Origin: Lachnospiraceae bacterium
GTDB lineage: Bacteria > Bacillota > Clostridia > Lachnospirales > Lachnospiraceae
Assembly: GCA_017431515.1 (NCBI GenBank)
Contig: JAFRKV010000038.1
Span: 1 to 64,000 of the forward strand
Reading direction: 5' to 3'
DNA length: 64,000 nucleotides
This document shows, in pieces, positions 8,749-18,100 of the stretch. Below the pieces are notes generated by a model that saw only the letters and a program-made list of their open reading frames with translations, had not been told where the DNA came from and searched no databases. Within the stretch, counting starts at the first letter, position 1. Every line of letters starts with the position of its first letter. A program made the translations under genes and the position numbers.

Positions 8749-9596
8749 CAACAAAGAGAAAAATCGGATGCTTTCTTCTGGGGATGCTGCCGCTGCCGGC
8801 TTCACTCCTGATCCAATTTCTGGTGACGATTCCGCTGTCCGGTTTTGCGGCCATGGGATTGTTTGTCACCAGCCGCAGAGACGGGATTCCCTTCTCCTCG
8901 TTTTCGGAGAGGTTCTACGAAGCTGTCACGGGAGAGGTGTTTACGGATAATCTTCAGATCGTCTATTCCACGGTCATCATTGTGGTTTTCGGGCTGTGGC
9001 TTGGGAAGGCTTTCAGAAAAAACGTAAGAACGCCTCTGAAAAAAGGAAAATCTCTCCTGGCGCTCCTTGGAGGTCTGGTTCTTTTGATGATCGGGCTGCA
9101 ATACCTGACGGAGGTCGTCTATGAATGGATCGCATCTGTCAGTCCTTCCACCGCGACGGAATATGAGGAACTGACGGAGATGGCAGGCCTCGGAGATCCG
9201 TCGCCCTTGATGTATCTCTATGTGGTGGTTCTCGGGCCGCTGGCGGAGGAGCTGCTCTTTCGCGGGATCGCGATGAAGCATTTCCGGCGCATCATGCCCT
9301 TTGCTCTGGCAAACCTGCTGCAGGCTGCGATGTTCGGCATCTATCATATGAATCTGATGCAGGGGTTGTATACGTTTGTCGCCGGGCTGATCTTCGGCTT
9401 GATCGCGGAGAAAGGCGGAAATCTTCTGGATTCCATTCTTGCCCATATGATCTTTAATCTCCTGGGGATCACGGGGCTGCTTTATCTGTGGGCGGATAAT
9501 CCGTACTTCCAGTTTGTCTGGCTGCCAGTGATGGTGCTGACCCTGATCCTCGGCGCGATGCTCCTTTTCCCGGGAGAGGAGACGGCGGAAGCGTAA
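8745..9596 (+). CDS. CPBP (Abi) family intramembrane metalloprotease
   Basis: A 283-residue polytopic protein with about eight hydrophobic segments. The three CPBP/Abi motifs are present: EELLFR (motif 1), FGIYHM (FxxxH, motif 2) and HMIFN (HxxxN, motif 3). These are the proposed metal ligands of CAAX-protease-like glutamic proteases in the membrane. Substrates are unknown; family members act in prenyl-protein processing, bacteriocin immunity or signalling. The gene starts in an ATGA overlap with the Mrp gene and is the last gene before a terminator. Confidence 0.85.
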   Translation: MTTKRKIGCFLLGMLPLPASLLIQFLVTIPLSGFAAMGLFVTSRRDGIPFSSFSERFYEAVTGEVFTDNLQIVYSTVIIVVFGLWLGKAFRKNVRTPLKKGKSLLALLGGLVLLMIGLQYLTEVVYEWIASVSPSTATEYEELTEMAGLGDPSPLMYLYVVVLGPLAEELLFRGIAMKHFRRIMPFALANLLQAAMFGIYHMNLMQGLYTFVAGLIFGLIAEKGGNLLDSILAHMIFNLLGITGLLYLWADNPYFQFVWLPVMVLTLILGAMLLFPGEETAEA

Positions 9597-9622
9597 CGGG
9601 CCAGCTCACGCTGACCCGTTTT
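9596..9622 (+). terminator. Terminator after the mtnA-mrp-CPBP operon
   Basis: A 10-bp stem with one mismatch, ACGGGCCAGC (9596-9605) with GCTGACCCGT (9610-9619), has a 4-nt loop and is followed by Ts to 9622. It overlaps the last base of the CPBP stop codon. Confidence 0.75.
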
Positions 9623-9653
9623 GTCTGTCTGTCACTTTTTGTGTTTGATAAAG

Positions 9654-10721
9654 TTACTGGGCGAGATCCAGCTGCTGCAGCGTGCCCATGCCGCCGTTCT
9701 CATACAGGAAGATCCCGGTGGAACGGATCCTTGCATTCGGCTCGTTGTCGGCCAGCCGGTTCAGGGAAAACTCGCTTTGGCAGTTTCCTAAGTAGATCGC
9801 GCCGATCCCGGCAGCGCCGAGTCCGATCAGCTTGTCATTGCCGTTTTTGTCCTTTGACCAGATCATGAGGTCTTTGAAAACATCGTCGGCTTCGTCGATC
9901 CAGCCGTTTTTGTCCTTGTCGTAAAGTGCCAGATCCTTGAACCCGTTTCCGCTTTTGGTTCCGAACAGTTCTGCGCCGTTATTGATCTTTCCGTCGCCGT
10001 TCTTGTCCAGCGCCAGGAATCCGGAGCCCGGACCGAGGCGGCTGATCACTTCCTCATGACCGTCCGCGTCGAGGTCGAAATAAAACTTCTGGTCGCAGAC
10101 ATCCGCGGCATCGCAGTCCATGTTGATCACAAGCGGATCTGTAAACAGGCCGCCTCCGAAGGAAAAGCTTTGACTGTAGACTTCGGTAAAGGAGCGTGAC
10201 ATGGATAACTCCAGTCCAAAACTGATTTCACGTCCGTCCGAGGTTTTGACGGTTCCTGCGGTTTCAAATGTCACAGCTTCTTCTTCGTGGTAGCAGTATG
10301 ACTCCGAAAAGCTGCCGGAGAATCCGCCGGAAAAACCTTCTGACATGCCTTGCGATGAAGTGAGATCCGTCAGTTCAAACCGCCTGCCGAATAACAATTG
10401 CCAGATATAGTCCATGCTGAAATAGCGGATTCTGCGCCGGGATTCGTTTTCCCCGCTGTTCCTGCTTCCGCTGCTACGATTGGATTTGCCCACATTCAGA
10501 CGCTCGATCAGATCTTCCAGAGAGTTGGAAAACTGTTTTCCCTCCTTCTCACTCTCTTTTTCCTGTGAGGAGTCCGGAAGCGTGGAGATGAGACCCGAGC
10601 CGTTTTTGTCCCCGATCCCGTACACGCTGCTCTTCCTTCCCGTAAAGGAGATCACATGGCTCTCTGACTGGGCATAACTTCGCTTGCTGCTCATTCCTAC
10701 ATCAGAAGATTGAATGATCAA
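9654..10721 (-). CDS. EF-hand-like calcium-loop protein of unknown role
   Basis: A 355-residue protein from a TTG start at 10721, chosen because AAGGAGG lies 8 nt upstream; a longer in-frame TTG at 10790 has no ribosome site. The N-terminal third is Ser/Gly/Lys-rich and low complexity. The middle contains a repeated Ser/Phe/Gly stretch. The C-terminal 130 residues carry four calcium-loop motifs: DLDADGHEE, LDKNGDGKIN, YDKDKNGWID and SKDKNGND, with GAELFG between them, as in VCBS/haemolysin-type calcium proteins. No signal peptide, lipobox or anchor is seen, so export would need a non-classical route. Homologous C-terminal modules occur in uncharacterised proteins; the function is unknown. Confidence 0.7.
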   Translation of the reverse strand: MIIQSSDVGMSSKRSYAQSESHVISFTGRKSSVYGIGDKNGSGLISTLPDSSQEKESEKEGKQFSNSLEDLIERLNVGKSNRSSGSRNSGENESRRRIRYFSMDYIWQLLFGRRFELTDLTSSQGMSEGFSGGFSGSFSESYCYHEEEAVTFETAGTVKTSDGREISFGLELSMSRSFTEVYSQSFSFGGGLFTDPLVINMDCDAADVCDQKFYFDLDADGHEEVISRLGPGSGFLALDKNGDGKINNGAELFGTKSGNGFKDLALYDKDKNGWIDEADDVFKDLMIWSKDKNGNDKLIGLGAAGIGAIYLGNCQSEFSLNRLADNEPNARIRSTGIFLYENGGMGTLQQLDLAQ

Positions 10722-10866
10722 TGAGAATTCCTCCTTTGTGATGAGCAGGTTTTCCGTATTCTGTTGAAATAGCTTCCCTGCAGATTCCAAAGAAAAAGAC
10801 GCATTCTTTTAAGAACATCCGTTTCTTAAAAAAATCCGTCCCTGGCACCTGCTGTCTTTTTGGTCT

Positions 10867-10901
10867 GCCGCATCAGGATCCTGTGCTGCGGCATGCTTTT
10901 T
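10867..10901 (+). terminator. Hairpin with T tract in the 10.72-10.94 kb gap
   Basis: GCCGCA (10867-10872) pairs with TGCGGC (10887-10892) around a self-complementary CAGGATCCTG, and TTTTT follows at 10897-10901 on the plus strand. Both flanking genes are on the minus strand, where no T tract follows the stem. It may block antisense transcription into the kinase, or it may be fortuitous. Nothing else is recognisable in the 10722-10944 gap. Confidence 0.3.
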
Positions 10902-10944
10902 GGTAACGCGTTCACTGTATATATCGGATCGCTGCCCCGGTTTC

Positions 10945-12282
10945 TTAAGGAATTAACGGTGATTTTTCAGATGGGGCGCTTTCCGGGATCGTCACTGTCA
11001 CTGTGGTTCCGCTCCCTTCCTGCGATGAGATGGCCAGGCATCCGCCGCACATGATCATCAGTCTCTGCCGGATATTTTTCAAGGCGATCCCCGGGTCGCT
11101 GTCATCGGCGGGGGTAAAACCGCGGCCGTCGTCTGTCACGATGATCTCGCTGCCGGAATCGGTTTTTTGCGTCCGGATGGAAATGTGAAACGAACCGGCA
11201 TAAGGATCCATGCCATGCTTGACGGCGTTTTCCACAATGGGCTGAAGCGTCAGAGGGGGCAGGCGGAAATGGGTAAAGGCCGTATCGTATTCCACGAAAA
11301 GCATATCTTCATACTGTACCTGCTCCACGGCGAGATAAGCGCGGGTATGTTCCAATTCCGCGGAAAAGGGAATGGGACTGTCGCTGGCAACAGCATGAAA
11401 GTTTTTGCGCAGATAGTTGGTGAAATCCATGGTCACCTGTCTGGCCTTTTGAGGATCCAGATTGCAAAGGCTGTAGATGCTCATCAGGGTATTATAGATG
11501 AAATGAGGCCGCATCTGCAGCACCATGACGCTGGCCCGCTCATGGGCGATCTCCTGCTGCTGCCTTGCGATTTCCTGCTGCTGTCTGGCAATCTCCTGCT
11601 GGTGTCGTCGATCTTGGTCAATCTGGTCGGACAGGATGAGACCGTACATGGACAATGCGGAGAGGACATAACTGATGTCGATGAGGGGAAACACATCGGC
11701 GAACAGTTGTACGAACAATGCCACCGTCATCGGCAGAATCGCAATGAGGAAGCTGAAAAAGACTTTACGTGAGAGCTCTTTTCGATGCCGCACCAGGCCC
11801 GCCAGGGTGAGCAGCTGGATGGCGATGAGCGGCAGCAGCAAAAGCGGGTAAAGGGTTCCGCGATAATACTGGTTATCCTGCGCCTCATAGGAGAAAAGGC
11901 CGAGGAAAGGGGCAACGACCAGCAGAAAACAATAGACCGCCCACAGGATCAGCACGGTGCGAAAGAGCTTGCTTGAGAAAATGGTTTTTCCGCTGCAATG
12001 CAGCAGATAAACCGTCACCATGGGCAGCGGTATGGAAAGGAGCAGGGATTCCAGAATCGACATGAAATAGACTGCTTCGCGTGGACCGTGAGAAAAGGGC
12101 AGGATCCATTCGATAAGGACGCAGACGCAGCACAGGATAAAGGACAAAAAGTAGCCTCGGAAAAAGCGCCTGCTCCAGCGGCTGATCAGAGGAATGATGG
12201 AGGAAAACCAAAGCCCCAGCACGCTTAACAGAAGCGCCGCAGTGACAACGGAAAAGTAGAAGAACTCCGACCATATGCTCAT
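10945..12282 (-). CDS. LytS/YehU-type sensor histidine kinase
   Basis: A 445-residue membrane histidine kinase of the His_kinase/LytS class. The first ~215 residues hold six or seven hydrophobic segments with short loops, so the sensed signal is probably in or near the membrane. A Gln-rich repeat (QQEIARQQQEIA) forms a short coiled coil before the phospho-acceptor box, where MRPHFIYNTLMSI carries the His. The ATPase domain has NAVKHG and DDGRGF. It starts in an ATGA overlap with the response regulator gene, which is transcribed first, so the two are an obligate pair. LytS-type kinases usually pair with LytTR regulators; this one does not. Confidence 0.88.
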   Translation of the reverse strand: MSIWSEFFYFSVVTAALLLSVLGLWFSSIIPLISRWSRRFFRGYFLSFILCCVCVLIEWILPFSHGPREAVYFMSILESLLLSIPLPMVTVYLLHCSGKTIFSSKLFRTVLILWAVYCFLLVVAPFLGLFSYEAQDNQYYRGTLYPLLLLPLIAIQLLTLAGLVRHRKELSRKVFFSFLIAILPMTVALFVQLFADVFPLIDISYVLSALSMYGLILSDQIDQDRRHQQEIARQQQEIARQQQEIAHERASVMVLQMRPHFIYNTLMSIYSLCNLDPQKARQVTMDFTNYLRKNFHAVASDSPIPFSAELEHTRAYLAVEQVQYEDMLFVEYDTAFTHFRLPPLTLQPIVENAVKHGMDPYAGSFHISIRTQKTDSGSEIIVTDDGRGFTPADDSDPGIALKNIRQRLMIMCGGCLAISSQEGSGTTVTVTIPESAPSEKSPLIP

Positions 12283-12878
12283 TCTGCCATACCTCCCGGC
12301 AAAAACGGATACCGCAGCTTATGAAGCTGTGCCCGAACACCCTCCGGTGTCAACGGTTTGACCAGAAAGCCACAGGCATCGGTGTCCCATGCATCAAGGG
12401 AATAGTCCGGATAAGCAGTCAGATAAATCACATTGGTGCGGGGATTGATCTCCAGCAGCGTGTGACACAGTTCAAGTCCGCTGGCGTTCCCCAGTTCGAT
12501 ATCCAGAATGGCCAGAGCGACCGGGTTTGCCCTTGCGTATGCGATCGCTTCCTTTGGCCAGATAAAGCCCGTGATCGTGGCATTCGGCACGACCTCTTCC
12601 AGAACGGACAGGTTGTCGGAGAGGATGACCTTGCTGTCGTCCACCATGATAATGTTGGGAGATTCTTCGCTTTCGGCCGCGGCATAGAGCAGCGTGTTTG
12701 CATCCACCCCAAGACAGTCGGCAAGGCGGGAAATCATGGCGACATCCGGCAGACGGCTGCCGTTTTCCCAGCGGGCGACCGTGGAATGGTTGACAAACAT
12801 TTGCGTGCCGAGCTGCTTCTGCGAAAGGCCTTTTTCCTCTCTCAGCTTACGCAGCGTCTCCGCGAATACAAAACTCAC
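12279..12878 (-). CDS. XRE-type HTH fused to a C-terminal receiver domain
   Basis: A 199-residue response regulator with reversed architecture. Residues about 5-65 are an XRE/Cro helix-turn-helix (LRKLREEKGLSQKQLG, then NHSTVARWENG). Residues about 75-195 are a receiver domain: VDD acidic pocket, LAILDIELGNASG with the phospho-acceptor Asp, YLTAY and the FLVKPL Lys. The usual order is receiver first. The start is GTG 12878, preceded by a GGGGGGATTGAG ribosome site; the frame stays open upstream but without a better start. It is cotranscribed with the LytS-type kinase (4-bp overlap). It probably binds the inverted repeat at 12936-12958 and controls itself and possibly the divergent kinase operon (inference). 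Confidence 0.85.
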   Translation of the reverse strand: MSFVFAETLRKLREEKGLSQKQLGTQMFVNHSTVARWENGSRLPDVAMISRLADCLGVDANTLLYAAAESEESPNIIMVDDSKVILSDNLSVLEEVVPNATITGFIWPKEAIAYARANPVALAILDIELGNASGLELCHTLLEINPRTNVIYLTAYPDYSLDAWDTDACGFLVKPLTPEGVRAQLHKLRYPFLPGGMAE

Positions 12879-12935
12879 CTCAATCCCCCCTTCCCCTTTC
12901 CAGAATGGTTCACCCATATGGTAATCCAACGCGGT

Positions 12936-12958
12936 GTCACAAGCAAGGAGATTGTGAC
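12936..12958. promoter_or_regulatory. Inverted repeat operator in a divergent regulatory region
   Basis: GTCACAA (12936-12942), a 9-bp spacer, then TTGTGAC (12952-12958): a perfect 7-bp dyad, extendable outward by one wobble and one more pair. It lies between the XRE-receiver gene (minus) and the hybrid kinase operon (plus). Its symmetry and position suit a dimeric XRE regulator. Confidence 0.55.
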
Positions 12959-12986
12959 GCCGGAGGTTTGACATTCTGGAAACCCG

Positions 12987-13015
12987 TTGAAGCAGGTGAT
13001 AATCTGTTATATACT
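12987..13015 (+). promoter_or_regulatory. Promoter of the hybrid-kinase operon
   Basis: TTGAAG (12987-12992) and TATACT (13010-13015) are separated by 17 bp. The predicted start is near 13022, giving a leader of about 22 nt before the ATG at 13045. The inverted repeat at 12936-12958 lies about 30 bp upstream of the -35. Confidence 0.65.
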
Positions 13016-13044
13016 TGATTATTATGACGCTATGGGGGAAAACC

Positions 13045-15108
13045 ATGGAAAATGACGCTTTGAAGCAAGGAATCAAAGAGAAATTTACGGTATTGCTTAC
13101 ATCACTGGTTGCCGTCGCATTGCTCATTGAAAATCTGATCATGGGATGGGAAGTCTGGGCCCCTGCCGTGCTCGTCATCATGATCGTCCTGTTGTGGGTG
13201 GTGCATTTCTCCAAGAAATTAGATCCTGACTGGAAAGCATTTTTCTGTTTTCTCATAGCGTTTCTGATCGTTTTCTATCACGGCGTTCACGAGACAAGCC
13301 TGTTTGATCTTGCGTTGGTCGCCGCCTTTGCCATGATCGCGTATGCTTCTTTTGACCGGAAATATATGATGCACCTGTTTCTGGTGGAGTATTTTTTTCT
13401 GATGGCATGGCATCTTTTCAACATCCCGGGATGGGACGGGATTGAGTATACTGCGCTGAATATATCCAAAATCCTGCTGCACGCGGGGATCGTTGTGTTC
13501 GTCTATATCATTAATTTCAGGGCAATCGGCGAAAGACTGGAGAACGCGGAAGAGAACAGTCGGAAGAACCGCCGGATCGAGGAAAATGATGCCGACATGG
13601 AGGATTTTCTTTCCAATATCTCCCATGAACTTCGGACGCCGATCAATGTGGTGAACGGGATGTCGGATCTTCTGATCAAGAGAAACATCGGATACGAAGC
13701 CGAATCCATTAAGAACGCCGGAATCAGACTGGCCTGCCAGATCGAAGACATTCAGGATTATACCGAATGCAAAAGAGGCAAGGTCATTCTGGAAGAAGAA
13801 GACTACATGAGCACCTCTTTGATCAATGACGTGGTGGTGGGTTTTCGCATGCATGAGCGGCAGGATCTTGAGCTTGTTGTGGATCTGGATCCGAGAGTCC
13901 CGGCAAAGATGAACGGGGATATCAAGAAGCTTCATAAGATTTTCAGGCATCTGCTGGAAAATGCAGTGAAGTTTACCAGGAGTGGCGGCGTTCTTGTCAG
14001 AATGTACACGGAACAGATGGAAAACGGGATCAATCTGTGCATAGAAATGACGGATACCGGCATCGGCATGGACAGGAAGGCTTTGGGATCCGTTGCCGGC
14101 GGTATGTACCAGGCCAATAAAAAGCGCAACCGCAGTTCGGGAGGCATTGGACTGGGGCTGTTTATTGTGTACGGATTTACCCACAGCATGGGCGGCTTTG
14201 TCAAGATAGAGAGCGAGAAAGGAAACGGGACCACGGTCAGGATCACGATGCCGACGAAGGTGGTCGATCCGTCACCCTGCCTGAAACTCTCCAGGGAATT
14301 ATCCGGCGCGCTTCTCCTCCATGTCAGATCTGATAAATACAAGGTTTCCAAGATCCGTGATTTTTACCGGACGATGGCGGGGAACCTTGCGGCAGGCATC
14401 CAGGTGCAGCTGTATTCGGCGGAAACCGTCTATGATGTGGAACGCATGAAGGAAAAAACAGAGGTAGGCTTTATCTTTATGGGACAGGAGGAGTACGAGG
14501 AAAACAAAGGGTACTTTGATGCTGCCTGCGAGGAAGGGATCGTGATCGTGGTATTGGCGGATCCCGGATTCAAGCCGAGTTCCGGAAGCCGCGTCCTCGT
14601 CCTGCCGAAACCCCTGTATTCCTATCCTGTGATCAAGGTGCTGAATGAAGGCGTGAATGCCGGGGATTTGTGCATTGGAGATGATCAGGCAAAACCGACC
14701 TTTGAAAATGTGCGCGCGCTGATCGTCGATGATGAACCGATGAATCTGGTGGTTGCTTCGGGGATCTTCAAGGATTACGGAATGTTGATCGATACGGCGG
14801 GGAGCGGTCGTGAGGCGATTTCCAAGTTCCGCGAGAACGAATATGATGTGGTGTTTATGGATCATATGATGCCGGAAATGGACGGCGTGGAGGCGATGAA
14901 GCAGATCAGAGGGATTGCGGATGATTTGGGGCGGAATGCCATCGTCGTGGCACTGACCGCCAACGTTGTTTCCGGGGCAAAAGAGATGTTTATCAGAGAA
15001 GGGTTCGACGGATTTATCGCCAAACCGATCAACACGGCAGATTTTGAAAGAGTGATGATAAGAGAACTCCCTGAAAAAAAGAGAAGCAAAGGGGGTGACG
15101 GGAGATGA
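13045..15108 (+). CDS. Membrane hybrid sensor histidine kinase
   Basis: A 687-residue hybrid kinase. Residues about 15-165 contain five to six membrane segments with almost no extracellular domain. HisKA follows with SNISHELRTP (phospho-acceptor His194), then HATPase_c with ENAVKF (~303), DTGIGMD (~337) and GGIGLGLF (~367). A region of ~150 residues after the ATPase domain (~405-550) has receiver-like alternating strands but no acidic pocket, suggesting a pseudo-receiver. A canonical C-terminal receiver ends the protein, with DDEP and the acceptor Asp606 in MDHMMPEMDG. The start is ATG 13045, preceded by GGGGG; TTG 13015 is in frame but has no ribosome site. The gene overlaps the next kinase by 4 bp. 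Confidence 0.88.
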   Translation: MENDALKQGIKEKFTVLLTSLVAVALLIENLIMGWEVWAPAVLVIMIVLLWVVHFSKKLDPDWKAFFCFLIAFLIVFYHGVHETSLFDLALVAAFAMIAYASFDRKYMMHLFLVEYFFLMAWHLFNIPGWDGIEYTALNISKILLHAGIVVFVYIINFRAIGERLENAEENSRKNRRIEENDADMEDFLSNISHELRTPINVVNGMSDLLIKRNIGYEAESIKNAGIRLACQIEDIQDYTECKRGKVILEEEDYMSTSLINDVVVGFRMHERQDLELVVDLDPRVPAKMNGDIKKLHKIFRHLLENAVKFTRSGGVLVRMYTEQMENGINLCIEMTDTGIGMDRKALGSVAGGMYQANKKRNRSSGGIGLGLFIVYGFTHSMGGFVKIESEKGNGTTVRITMPTKVVDPSPCLKLSRELSGALLLHVRSDKYKVSKIRDFYRTMAGNLAAGIQVQLYSAETVYDVERMKEKTEVGFIFMGQEEYEENKGYFDAACEEGIVIVVLADPGFKPSSGSRVLVLPKPLYSYPVIKVLNEGVNAGDLCIGDDQAKPTFENVRALIVDDEPMNLVVASGIFKDYGMLIDTAGSGREAISKFRENEYDVVFMDHMMPEMDGVEAMKQIRGIADDLGRNAIVVALTANVVSGAKEMFIREGFDGFIAKPINTADFERVMIRELPEKKRSKGGDGR

Positions 15109-18100
15109 GCGTCAAGAAACTGTATCAGGACTTCAAAAATGCCGTTATGGATCCCGAAAGAGAACTCAAGGAACGCCTGTTTTTATGCTTTACCGTTGCG
15201 GTGGAACTGACAGCGCTGATTGCTCTGATCGGGGACATCGTAGTCTATGAGAACCGGATTGAGATCGCTGTTCTTTTGGTTACGCTGCTTGTGATTCCCG
15301 TCGTCACAGCGACCTGCCTTTATAAAAACAAACTGAAAGTAGCCATCATTCTGTTCGCCATCGGACTGGTCTTTGTCATCCTTCCGGCTGTCTATTTCTT
15401 CGGAGGGGGGTATACGGGGGGCGGATTGCTTTGGGTGATTTTTGCCTATCTGTATGCCGGACTACTGCTAACAGGCGCGTTTCGCATCGTGATCTTCATC
15501 CTCCTGGCAGCGATCACCATCGTCTGTCACTGCATCGATTACTACCTCCCGGAGATCATCATGCCTCATGCAAAGCAGGTGTTTTTTGTGGACAGCACCA
15601 TTTCGATCATCCTGATCGGCAGCATTGTTTTTGTGATGACCTGGATCCAGGGAAGGCTCTTTGATAATGAAAGCAGGAGGGCCAGAAAAGAGGCGGAAAG
15701 GGCAGAGGAACTGACAAGATCCCAGAACAGGTTCTTCTCCAGCATGAGTCATGAGATCAGGACGCCCATCAATTCGATCCTGGGCCTCAACGAACTGATT
15801 TTAAGGGATGTGGAGGCATCCGATGAGATCGTCAATCAGGCCTCGGGAATTCAGGGGGCTGGCAAGATGCTTCTTGCGCTGATCAATGACATCCTTGATT
15901 TTTCCAAGATGGAAGCAGGGAGCATGGACATCGTGCCGGTGGATTACAACGTAGGTGACACGCTTTCCGATATCGTGAATATGATCTGGCTGAAGGCGAA
16001 TGAAAAGGGCCTGAAGCTGGATGTGAGCGTGGATCCGGATGTGCCAACCGTCCTTTACGGGGATGAGGTCAGGATCAAGCAGGTGATCGTCAACCTCCTG
16101 AACAACGCCGTCAAGTATACGCAGGAAGGCACAGTGGGACTTCGCATTGATGTGGATGAGAGAGGGGAGGATTATGCCATCCTCCGCATTACGGTCACGG
16201 ATACGGGAATGGGGATAAAAAAGGAAGCGCTTCCGCATCTGTTTGACGCGTTTAAACGGGTGGATCAGGAAAAGAACAGATTCATCGAAGGAACGGGGCT
16301 TGGGCTTTCCATCGTCAAACAGATCGTGGAGCTCATGGGAGGCACCGTTACGGTGAACAGCGTATACGGGGAAGGTTCCGCGTTTACGGTGATCGTGAAG
16401 CAGGGGATTTCCGATGCCACCGCCGTTGGCGAACTGAATATCCATAGCCAGCATACGGCCCGGATCAGTGCGTACGAAGCAAGCTTCACCGCTCCGGAAG
16501 CAGCGATTCTGATTGTGGATGACAATGAGATGAACCTGGAAGTGGAGAGCAAGCTTCTGGCGGAAACCGCCATGGTCATAGACAAGGCGTTAAGCGGAAA
16601 AGAAGCGTTGGAGTTGACATTGAAGCACCAGTATGATGTGATACTGATGGATCATCTGATGCCGGAAATGGACGGCATCGAATGCCTGGAGAGGATCCGG
16701 TCGCAGTCCGGCGGTCTTAACAGGACCACTCCGGTTGTGGTGCTTACGGCCAACGCGGGAAGCGAAAACAGGGAGCTTTATAACCGGTCCGGATTTGACG
16801 GTTATGCGGTAAAACCGGTGTCGGGAGCCGTGCTGGAAGAAACCCTCATGAGGTTCATTTCTTCCGAGAAGCTTATCATGAACAACGATGCGCTGGGTGT
16901 GCGGGAGGATATCAACGCCGCCGCGGGATATGCCGGCAGGATGCCGATTCTCATCACCTCCACCAGCATGTGCGATCTGCCGGAGCAGATTACAAGGAAT
17001 CTGAATATCGCGATTCTGCCGTTTGTGATCAAGACCGAAGAGGGGGTCTTCAAAGACAGCGTGCAGATCGAAGCTTCGGAATTGATCCGTTATATGAAGG
17101 AGGGCCAGTATGCGGCATCCGATGTGCCGGATGAAGCAGCCTATGCGGAATTTTTCGCGGCGAACTTAAAACGGGCCCATCATCTGATCCACATTGCGAT
17201 CACCACCAGCATGAGCAAGGATTTTATCAATGCATCCGAAGCGGCCAAATCCTTCGAAAACGTCACGGTTATTAATTCTGAATGTGTGTCAAGCGCCACC
17301 GGATTGCTGGTATTAATTGCCCATAAGCTGACGCAGCTCGGCCTATCGGCGGATGAGGTCGTATCGGAACTGAATGAAGTGAAGAAACGGTTGAAATGCA
17401 GTTTTGTCGTTGAAAGCACGGATTTCATGCTGAAGCACGGGCTGGTAAGCCGCAGAGTCAACGCCATTGCCAATGCGCTGGATATGCATCCGTGCATTTC
17501 GGTGAAGGATGATAAAAAAGGGATCGGCGGAGTCTGGTTCGGATCTCTGAAGAGTGCATACAAGAAATACATCAACAAGGCGCTGCCTGTGGATGTGGTG
17601 CCGGATTCCGAGGTGGTGTTTATCACCTATACGGATGTTCCGCATGAGACGCTGGAATTCATCAAGGAGCAAATGAGCAAACGGGCCTATTTTGAACGCG
17701 TTGTATTCATGCAGGCCTCTGCCGCGATCTCTTCCAACGTCGGATCCGGCTCCTTTGGGATCCTGTATTTTGTGAAGAGCAATAAATCCTATAACATCGG
17801 TTCCTATTTCGGCGATGAGAATGACAATGACGCCGACAATGAGAAAGAAGCGGAAACCGGGGGCTCGGAAGATTCTCTGGACGCTGTGGATCAGGGCATG
17901 GAGAGCCAGGACGCTGCAGGCCGGGATGGGCCAGATCAAAATGCCAGTCATCGGAATACGGCCGCGGAGGCGGAGAATCCGGAGTGGTACCGGCAGATCG
18001 ATGCCATAGATCCGGATGTGGCGTTAAAAAACAGCGGGTCTGAGGAAGCATTTCAGACCGTGCTGAAAATTTTCCACGAATCCGTTCCGGACAAGACCTC

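Noticed and set aside
12279-13256. Longer version of the XRE-receiver protein starting at 13256
   Set aside because: The extra N-terminal residues lack conservation and would cross the divergent promoter and the opposite-strand kinase start; GTG 12878 has a ribosome site.
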